Assembly: GCA_964370295.1 (NCBI GenBank) | Contig: CAYJIR010000001.1 | Location: 1 to 64,000, forward strand | Origin: JAAYCI01 sp964370295 | Lineage (GTDB): Bacteria > Bacillota > Clostridia > Oscillospirales > Ruminococcaceae | Length of the DNA stretch: 64,000 bases | Direction: 5' to 3' | Shown here: one piece after another, positions 58,608-64,000 of the stretch | Position numbering within the stretch: the stretch's first letter is position 1 | Layout: each line of letters opens with the position of its first letter | Made by a program: the position numbers and the translations under genes | The notes under the pieces: model-generated | The model's database searches: none | The model's input: the letters and a program-made list of their open reading frames with translations, nothing else | What the model was told of the DNA's origin: nothing

Positions 58608-59951
58608 ATGGAAGCTTCGCACGTACAAACTGTAGAGACATTGTTCGAACAGCGAGACTACCGCGCATTGCGGGCCGCTTTTGCAGAGATGAATGAAATT
58701 GATATTGCGCGTTTCATTGAAGAAATTCCTATAGAACGAGCGGTTTTGGCTTTTCGCACCCTGCCAAAAGACTTAGAAATGGACGTGTTCGTAGAGCTGG
58801 ACAGCGATACCCAGCACCATATTTTAGCCAGTATGAGTGATGCAAAAGTGGCTGAAATTATGGACGATCTTTGGGTGGACGATGCGGTGGACATGCTGGA
58901 GGAAATGCCTGCTGTTTTGGTGAAAAAAATTCTGCGCTTGGCCTCGTCTGAAACACGTGCACAAATCAACGAATTTTTACGCTATCCGGAAAATTCGGTG
59001 GGAAGTATCATGACGGCCGAATTTACCGATTTGCGTTATGACATGCGTGTAGAGGAGGCCATCAAACGCCTTCGACGGGTGGGTGAAGACAAAGAAACCA
59101 TTTATGTGTGCTATGTGATAGACGATACACGTCATTTAAAAGGTGTGCTAACCGTGCGGGATTTGCTTTTGGCGGCCGATCAGACCCCCCTTAAGGACCT
59201 GATGCGCACAGAGGTGATTGCACTTACCACAACCGACGATAAAGAAGAGGCCGTGAGCCTGATTGCCAAATATAGCTTTATATCTTTGCCTGTGGTAGAC
59301 CAAGAGAACCGCTTGGTGGGGATTGTAACCGTAGACGATGTGGTGGACGTGTTGCAAGAAGAAGACACGGAAGACTTTGAAAAAATGAACGCGATGGCGC
59401 CCAGCGAGAAACCATATTTAAAAACGGGCGTATTTACATTGGCCAAAAACCGTTTTGGTTGGCTTTTGATTTTGATGGTAAGCGGCATGATTACGGGGGG
59501 GATATTGGGCCATTACGAGCCTATTTACGCCGCGCTTCCTTTGTTGGTGCTGTTTGTGCCGATGCTTACGGGCACGGGCGGCAATGCGGGTAGCCAATCG
59601 AGCACCACGGTGATACGTGGTTTGGCCTTGCGAGAAATTGAGCGAAATGATATCTGGAAGGTGTTGGGCAAGGAGCTGCGCATTGGTTTGGTGGTGGGCG
59701 GGGCCTTGGCACTTATAAATTTATTGCGTGTTTATATTCAATTTCCGAATAGTGGACTTTTGGCACTAACCGTATCTTTGGCTTTGATGGGCGCGGTGCT
59801 TGTGGCCAAAGTTATAGGGGGAATGCTTCCTATCTTGGCAAAGGCCGTTAAGCTAGACCCCGCCTTGTTGGCGGCACCGGTTATCACTACGGTGGTGGAT
59901 GGCGTAACCTTGGTGCTTTATTTTAATTTGGCAAATCGTCTTTTACAATAA
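58608..59951 (+). CDS. mgtE: Magnesium transporter MgtE (first of a tandem pair)
   Basis: This 447-residue MgtE has an N domain (about 5-130, ERAVLAFRTLPKDLEMDVFVELD), a CBS pair (about 130-255, ENSVGSIMTAEFTDLRYDMRVEEAI, ISLPVVDQENRLVGIVTVDDVVDVL), a connecting helix and five TM segments with the pore motif PLLVLFVPMLTGTGGNAGSQSSTTVIRGLA near 305-335. The acidic N/CBS domains close the channel when cytosolic Mg2+ is high. AAAGGAGGG precedes the ATG at 58608; the frame upstream has no site. A second mgtE follows after 44 bp. Confidence 0.95.
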   Translation: MEASHVQTVETLFEQRDYRALRAAFAEMNEIDIARFIEEIPIERAVLAFRTLPKDLEMDVFVELDSDTQHHILASMSDAKVAEIMDDLWVDDAVDMLEEMPAVLVKKILRLASSETRAQINEFLRYPENSVGSIMTAEFTDLRYDMRVEEAIKRLRRVGEDKETIYVCYVIDDTRHLKGVLTVRDLLLAADQTPLKDLMRTEVIALTTTDDKEEAVSLIAKYSFISLPVVDQENRLVGIVTVDDVVDVLQEEDTEDFEKMNAMAPSEKPYLKTGVFTLAKNRFGWLLILMVSGMITGGILGHYEPIYAALPLLVLFVPMLTGTGGNAGSQSSTTVIRGLALREIERNDIWKVLGKELRIGLVVGGALALINLLRVYIQFPNSGLLALTVSLALMGAVLVAKVIGGMLPILAKAVKLDPALLAAPVITTVVDGVTLVLYFNLANRLLQ

Positions 59952-59995
59952 AAAATTTGGTAGGGATTACAAACTGTGCAGAAAGGAGGAGCTTC

Positions 59996-61345
59996 ATGAA
60001 AAATAATACCAATGAAGTGCAGCTGGGTATGTTGGTTGGCCAAAAAAATTATCGCACACTGCGCTTGAAATTTGCAGAGATGAACGACGTAGATGTGGCT
60101 ATGTTTATTGAAGCTCTTCCGGAGGAACATCAGTTACTGGTCTTTCGTACTTTAGAAAAAGATCAGGCCATGGATGTGTTTGCTGAACTGGATAGCGATA
60201 TCCAACAGCATATAGTGGCGCGCATTACCGATAGGGAAATTGTGGAACTTTTAGAAGAATTGGCCGTGGACGATGCCGTGGACATGTTGGAAGAAATGCC
60301 TGCAAAACTGGTAAAGCGTGTGCTGAAAAATGCCACGGGGGAAACGCGTGCACTTATCAACGAGTTCTTGCGGTATCCGGTGAATTCAGCGGGTAGCATC
60401 ATGACGGCAGAATACACCGATTTGCGGAAAGACATGAGCATAGAGGATGCCATCAAACGCCTGCGTCGAATAGGGGAAGATCGTGAAACAATTTATACTT
60501 GCTATGTTATGGATGACGAGCGTCATTTGGAAGGTGTTGTAAGCGTTAAAGATTTACTTTTGGCACACGACCAACAGAAAGTGGAAGAGGTGATGGAAGA
60601 AAGTGCCATTTCGGTAAGCACCACGGACGACCAAGAACAGGCCGTGCAGATGATGGCTAAATATGCGTTGATATCCCTGCCTGTGGTAGACCACGAAAGA
60701 CGTCTTGTGGGGATTGTAACGGTGGATGATGCTGTGGAGGTAATCCAGGAAGAAGCCACGGAGGACTTTGAGAAAATGGCGGCCATTGTGCCCGTGGGGC
60801 GTCCTTACCTGAAATCCGGTGTGATGACATTGGCGAAAAATCGCTTTGTATGGCTTTTAATTTTGATGTTGGGAAGTATGATTACCGGGGCGATACTGGG
60901 GCATTTCGAAGCAGTTTTTGCCGTGATGCCTCTTTTGGTTACATTTATTCCTATGCTTACGGGCACGGGTGGCAATGCGGGCAGCCAGGCCAGCACCACG
61001 GTGATTCGTGGTATCGCTTTGGGCGAAATTCAAAGCCAAGATTTGGTCGTGGTACTTTGGAAAGAGCTGCGTGTAAGTTTTTTGGTAGGTGTGCCGCTGG
61101 CTTTGGTAAATTATCTGCGGATATTGTGGTTCTACCCAGACAGCGCCGCGGCCGGCTTGGTGGTGGGTCTTGCCATGATTTGCACCATATGGATGGCCAA
61201 TACAATGGGTGTGATTTTGCCTATTTTGGCCAAGGCTGTAAAAGTTGACCCAGCCATTATGGCAACGCCGTTAATATCCACGTTGGTAGATGCATGTTCT
61301 CTGCTGATTTATTTTGCGATTGCGCTATGTCTTTTGCCATTATAA
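59996..61345 (+). CDS. mgtE: Magnesium transporter MgtE (second of a tandem pair)
   Basis: This 449-residue paralogue of the preceding gene has the same domain order: N domain (1-125), CBS pair (about 130-255, NSAGSIMTAEYTDLRKDMSIEDAIKRL, ISLPVVDHERRLVGIVTVDDAVEVI), five TM segments and MPLLVTFIPMLTGTGGNAGSQASTTVIRGIA. The two proteins are alike throughout, so this is a tandem duplication. Differences cluster in the CBS region and last TM helices. AAAGGAGGAG lies directly before the ATG at 59996. Confidence 0.95.
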   Translation: MKNNTNEVQLGMLVGQKNYRTLRLKFAEMNDVDVAMFIEALPEEHQLLVFRTLEKDQAMDVFAELDSDIQQHIVARITDREIVELLEELAVDDAVDMLEEMPAKLVKRVLKNATGETRALINEFLRYPVNSAGSIMTAEYTDLRKDMSIEDAIKRLRRIGEDRETIYTCYVMDDERHLEGVVSVKDLLLAHDQQKVEEVMEESAISVSTTDDQEQAVQMMAKYALISLPVVDHERRLVGIVTVDDAVEVIQEEATEDFEKMAAIVPVGRPYLKSGVMTLAKNRFVWLLILMLGSMITGAILGHFEAVFAVMPLLVTFIPMLTGTGGNAGSQASTTVIRGIALGEIQSQDLVVVLWKELRVSFLVGVPLALVNYLRILWFYPDSAAAGLVVGLAMICTIWMANTMGVILPILAKAVKVDPAIMATPLISTLVDACSLLIYFAIALCLLPL

Positions 61346-61378
61346 AAAAGAAATACATATACTTTCGACGTGTTTTGC

Positions 61379-61407
61379 TTGCAATCAAGGAAGGACTATA
61401 GTAAAAT
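61379..61407 (+). promoter_or_regulatory. Promoter for trxA
   Basis: TTGCAA (61379-61384), 17 bp and TAAAAT (61402-61407) lie about 125 bp before trxA. Confidence 0.5.
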
Positions 61408-61530
61408 GGTATAGAATACACAGGTTGTTTATGTGTGAAATAGATACTAAACCGCGATAATAAAACAAGGTAAAAATAGCGATGTTTTAATGGCAGATTG
61501 GTATTGAAAATTAAGGAGGCGTGAAAGCAC

Positions 61531-61839
61531 ATGATTTTAGATGTAACAAAAGATACGTTTGAGCAAGAGGTGCTACAAAGTGATAAACCGGTTTTGGTAG
61601 AATTTTGGGCTTCTTGGTGCGGGCCGTGTAAAATGATGGCGCCCATTGTAGAGCAATTGGCAGAAGAACATTCTGAGTATAAAGTGGTAAAAGTAAATTC
61701 AGACGAGCAACAGGAATTGTCGGAAAAATATGGAATCTTAAGCATTCCCACCATCATTGCATTCGACGGTGGCAAGCAAATCAATCAAAGCGTGGGCGTT
61801 GTGCCCAAAGATAAAATCATAAAGTTATTTGCAAAGTAA
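61531..61839 (+). CDS. trxA: Thioredoxin
   Basis: This 102-residue thioredoxin has the active site WASWCGPCKMM at about residues 25-35, the cis-proline segment GILSIPTIIAFDGGK near 72 and a normal overall length. It reduces protein disulfides in the cytoplasm. AAGGAGG precedes the ATG. No thioredoxin reductase gene adjoins it. The hairpin at 61854-61886 separates it from the next gene. Confidence 0.96.
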   Translation: MILDVTKDTFEQEVLQSDKPVLVEFWASWCGPCKMMAPIVEQLAEEHSEYKVVKVNSDEQQELSEKYGILSIPTIIAFDGGKQINQSVGVVPKDKIIKLFAK

Positions 61840-61853
61840 ATATTGTTGATAAA

Positions 61854-61886
61854 GAACATGGCTTCTTAGGCAAAGAAGCCATGTTC
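61854..61886 (+). terminator. Hairpin after trxA
   Basis: GAACATGGCTTCTT and AAGAAGCCATGTTC form a perfect 14-bp stem, but the following CGTTGTGG is not a T-run, so termination may be partial. Confidence 0.6.
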
Positions 61887-61934
61887 CGTTGTGGGAAACA
61901 TAGCTTCGATATCGTAAAATTAAGGAGAAAAAAC

Positions 61935-62474
61935 ATGAGAGTCGTTTCAATTATTTTGGGTGTTTTGTTGGTGATGGCTGGCATTTTTATGGTGATGACG
62001 CCTGGGGTCACCTTTGCCAGCATGGGCTGGGTGATCGGATTTTTGCTCATTTTTTCCGGGGCTACGGGCATTGCGCAGTATTTTACAGCCAAGAAAGGTG
62101 AAAAAAAATCCAAATGGGAGCTTTTTGGAGGCATTGCAAGTGCTGTTTTGGGCGGCATTGTGCTGATAAACCCTGTAGTGGGCCTATTTATAGAAGTTGC
62201 TTTGGCCTATGCTTTCGCTTTTTGGATGATTTTTTCCGGTGTTATGCGTATAGGCCAGGCCTTTACGATGCGCAAGAGTAAAGAAAAAAATTGGGGTTGG
62301 GTGCTTACAATGGCCATCCTTTCCGTTGTGGTGGGCGGCTATGCATTGTTTCATGTGGCCGTTTCGGCTTTGGCCATTGGCATCATGGTGGGTGTTGCTG
62401 TGATGATGAGCGGTTTTAACACCATTGCCGGTTCCTCGGCGACGGGCGGCGGCACATCAACGAAATCTTCTTAG
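61935..62474 (+). CDS. HdeD/DUF308-family membrane protein
   Basis: This 179-residue protein has six hydrophobic segments in three pairs (VVSIILGVLLVMAGIFMVM, GWVIGFLLIFSGATGIAQYF, LFGGIASAVLGGIVLI, VALAYAFAFWMIFSGVMRIGQ, VLTMAILSVVVGGYALF, ALAIGIMVGVAVMMSGFNTI). This is the HdeD/DUF308 pattern, named after an acid-resistance membrane protein; the function here is unknown. AAGGAGAA precedes the ATG at 61935. The C-terminus is a Gly/Ser/Thr tail. It may be co-transcribed with trxA through the partial terminator. Confidence 0.85.
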   Translation: MRVVSIILGVLLVMAGIFMVMTPGVTFASMGWVIGFLLIFSGATGIAQYFTAKKGEKKSKWELFGGIASAVLGGIVLINPVVGLFIEVALAYAFAFWMIFSGVMRIGQAFTMRKSKEKNWGWVLTMAILSVVVGGYALFHVAVSALAIGIMVGVAVMMSGFNTIAGSSATGGGTSTKSS

Positions 62475-62494
62475 GAATATACGTTAACCAATTG

Positions 62495-62560
62495 AATATG
62501 CCCGCTGAGCAAAAAATGATGATATTGAATTTGTGTCTATCTTTTTTTCTGTTCAGTAGA
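62495..62560. repeat. Short copy F of the dispersed repeat
   Basis: ATATGCCCGCTGAGCAAAAAA and TTTTTTCTGTTCAGTAGACA are diverged family ends about 25 bp apart. None of the inner hairpins is present. It is followed at once by a terminator, as in copy B. Confidence 0.6.
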
Positions 62561-62600
62561 CAAAATACAACCCCCGGCTTAAGCCGGGGGTTGTATTTTG
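62561..62600. terminator. Perfect 40-bp palindromic terminator
   Basis: CAAAATACAACCCCCGGCTT and its exact reverse complement meet without a spacer, giving a very strong stem with an A/T-rich base. Confidence 0.9.
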
Positions 62601-62678
62601 CGATTGTTTATTTTGGGGGGATCGACTGTGTGTTTAGGAGTCGCTGAGAAACAAAGAGTTTAGCGATGCTTTTTTGTG

Positions 62679-62778
62679 NNNNNNNNNNNNNNNNNNNNNN
62701 NNNNNNNNNNNNNNNNNNNNNNNNNNNNNNNNNNNNNNNNNNNNNNNNNNNNNNNNNNNNNNNNNNNNNNNNNNNNNN
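62679..62778. other. Assembly gap (100 N)
   Basis: Exactly 100 N mark a scaffold join. The base string ATGCTTTTTTGTG ends the left side and begins the right side, so the two contigs may simply abut or overlap by 13 bp. The flanks (62601-62856) hold no gene that I can see. Confidence 0.95.
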
Positions 62779-62856
62779 ATGCTTTTTTGTGTATTGTCCT
62801 TGTGCACGGGTTTGGCTTTATCCGGCGCACACTGCGTTAGGGCTGCAAAGTAGACT

Positions 62857-63654
62857 CTAATTTAGCATCATGCGGTCGTTCGCAAACTCTCCGCCGCTGA
62901 CAAGTTCGAACTTCTCAAGCAAATCAGCGGTTTGCAATTTTGCTTTTTCCTCACCTTCCACATCGTACACAACGCGTCCCTCATACATCATCACAAGGCG
63001 GTTGCCCATGCGGATGGCGTCTTTCATGTTGTGTGTAATCATCAGTGTGGTTAAGGCATCTTCTTGCACCAAGGCGTTGGTAAGTGTTAAAACCTTGTGG
63101 GCTGTTTTGGGGTCTAATGCTGCCGTATGTTCGTCTAAAAGCAAAAGTTTGGGTGTTTGCAAGGTGGCCATAAGCAAGGTGAGAGCTTGGCGCTGGCCGC
63201 CACTGAGCAGGCCCACTTTATCTTCCAGACGATCTTCCAGCCCCAATTCAAGATGGGATAATTTTAAACGAAATTGCTCTTTTTCTTCGCGTGTTATTTC
63301 CCAGCGCAACCCACGGCTTTTTCCGCGACGGTTTGCCATAGCCAAATTTTCGGCGATGCTCATGCCGGCAGCCGTGCCACGCATGGGGTCTTGAAATACC
63401 CGCCCTAAAAAAGAGGCCCGCATATGCTCGGACATACGTGTGATATTGGTGTTATCTAGCTGGATATGCCCACTTTCGTTCAAATAAACACCGGCTACTA
63501 CGTTAAGCAAGGTGGATTTTCCTGCGCCGTTGCCCCCGATTACAGTGACAAAATCCCCGGGGGCAATGTGCAAATCCACGGCACGTAGGGCCTTTTTTTC
63601 GTTTACAGAACCGGGGTTAAAAGTCATGCTTACACCCGTTAACTTAAGCATCAT
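62857..63654 (-). CDS. ABC transporter ATP-binding protein
   Basis: This 265-residue ATPase shows Walker A VIGGNGAGKSTLLN near residue 40, a Q-loop region FLGRVFQDPMRG, the signature LLSGGQRQALTLLMA near 150, Walker B LLLLDEHTAALDP (with the usual DEPT changed to DEHT) and the H-loop in MITHNMKDA. The type goes with the TrpXYZ-like or CUT2-like importers in which a binding lipoprotein and one permease gene precede it. Its start ATGATG overlaps the permease stop (63651-63654), with AAAGGGGG upstream. The substrate is unknown. Confidence 0.9.
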   Translation of the reverse strand: MMLKLTGVSMTFNPGSVNEKKALRAVDLHIAPGDFVTVIGGNGAGKSTLLNVVAGVYLNESGHIQLDNTNITRMSEHMRASFLGRVFQDPMRGTAAGMSIAENLAMANRRGKSRGLRWEITREEKEQFRLKLSHLELGLEDRLEDKVGLLSGGQRQALTLLMATLQTPKLLLLDEHTAALDPKTAHKVLTLTNALVQEDALTTLMITHNMKDAIRMGNRLVMMYEGRVVYDVEGEEKAKLQTADLLEKFELVSGGEFANDRMMLN

Positions 63655-64000
63655 GCACCCCCTTTGTGTATTTTGTGCGCGTTGAGACGCTCGCGTAGCA
63701 GTGGAACCGAAAGGGCAAGTGCCACAAGTAGAGCAGAGAATAGTTTTAAATCATTCGTGTTTAAGCCAAGCTGCAATACAATGGCAATGATGAGACGATA
63801 AATGACAGAACCAAGCACCACAGCGATTAGTTTAAGCGCGAAGCTGCCTTTTAAAAAGCGGAAAACAACCTGGCCGATGATGATGGAGGCAAGGCCGATC
63901 ACAATGGTGCCTGTGCCCATGCCCACGTCGGCATAGCCTTGGCTTTGTGCCACAAGCCCACCGGAAAGTGCCACAAAACCATTAGAGAGCAAAAGCCCCA
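63651..64000 (-). CDS. ABC transporter permease, C-terminal part (cut by window edge)
   Basis: This is the last 113 or more residues of an integral membrane permease; the gene continues beyond position 64000. Three hydrophobic stretches are seen (GTGTIVIGLASIIIGQVVF, LIAVVLGSVIYRLIIAIVLQLG, LKLFSALLVALALSVPLL), and NGFVALSGGLVAQSQGYADVGMGTG matches the branched-chain/CUT2-like permease fold. The stop codon overlaps the start of the ATPase gene, so both form one importer. The binding protein is presumably further upstream, outside the window. Confidence 0.85.
   Translation of the reverse strand, partial: GLLLSNGFVALSGGLVAQSQGYADVGMGTGTIVIGLASIIIGQVVFRFLKGSFALKLIAVVLGSVIYRLIIAIVLQLGLNTNDLKLFSALLVALALSVPLLRERLNAHKIHKGGA

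Noticed and set aside
62666..62860. 64-codon frame spanning the N run
   Set aside because: Most of it consists of unknown bases, so it has no support.

Overview
The window looks like a chromosomal segment of a strictly anaerobic, low-to-mid G+C Bacillota of the class Clostridia, probably Oscillospiraceae/Ruminococcaceae-like. That placement is inferred from gene content. It carries an [FeFe] hydrogenase operon with NuoE/NuoF-like subunits, a class III (anaerobic) ribonucleotide reductase, a T-box in front of thrS, strong AGGAGG Shine-Dalgarno sites, YlmH, an IscR-IscS-IscU set and MgtE transporters. A run of 100 N at 62679-62778 shows that it comes from a draft scaffold. I see no prophage, insertion sequence, plasmid functions, rRNA or CRISPR array.

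Layout. 1-0.5 kb: a dispersed repeat and two tRNA-Ser genes. 0.6-3.5 kb: aroD, a YihY membrane protein and an AEC transporter (minus). 3.7-5.2 kb: a lipoprotein and a nitrilase-family amidase (plus). 5.4-7.5 kb: a MocR regulator divergent from an ECF S component. 7.7-11.2 kb: a CBS-domain CNNM/HlyC protein with a possible leader peptide and attenuator, then an anchored SGNH hydrolase. 11.5-15.8 kb: VTT membrane protein, a Crh-like HPr paralogue next to methylglyoxal synthase, NagA, DUF4234, DHH phosphoesterase. 16-18 kb: iscR divergent from iscS-iscU. 18.2-22.8 kb: ylmH-citrate synthase (minus), LysR-metY (plus). 23-25.4 kb: BMP-type lipoprotein and LacI regulator. 26-32.7 kb: a complete pstSCAB-phoU-phoB-phoR operon. 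33-36.4 kb: one-carbon folate genes (folC, folD, fchA) and tRNA(CAT). 36.5-41.3 kb: thioesterase, gpmA, NrdR-box-controlled nrdD, a separate glycyl-radical peptide, nrdG. 41-45 kb: lepB, NYN-LOTUS protein, proC, gamma carbonic anhydrase. 45-50.3 kb: hydrogenase operon (minus). 50.5-53.6 kb: T-box-thrS and a CDGSH protein. 54-58 kb: a MalQ-like pseudoenzyme, nnrE and a CrtO/CrtQ-like pair. 58-62.5 kb: tandem mgtE, trxA, a DUF308 protein. 62.8-64 kb: an ABC ATPase and the end of its permease, cut by the window edge.

How the genes fit together. The hydrogenase proteins would reoxidise NADH and ferredoxin during fermentation. NrdD/NrdG make dNTPs without oxygen under probable NrdR control. FchA probably supplies the cyclohydrolase activity that the local FolD seems to have lost. 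The pst-pho operon couples high-affinity phosphate uptake to its own two-component system behind a candidate Pho box.

Most unusual features: (i) a family of at least six intergenic elements with shared inverted ends around a modular chain of hairpins; (ii) a circularly permuted PstS; (iii) a class III reductase whose glycyl-radical site is on a separate 50-residue peptide; (iv) a GH77 protein lacking its nucleophile; (v) a Crh-like protein encoded beside methylglyoxal synthase; (vi) a FolD without its catalytic lysine next to fchA.
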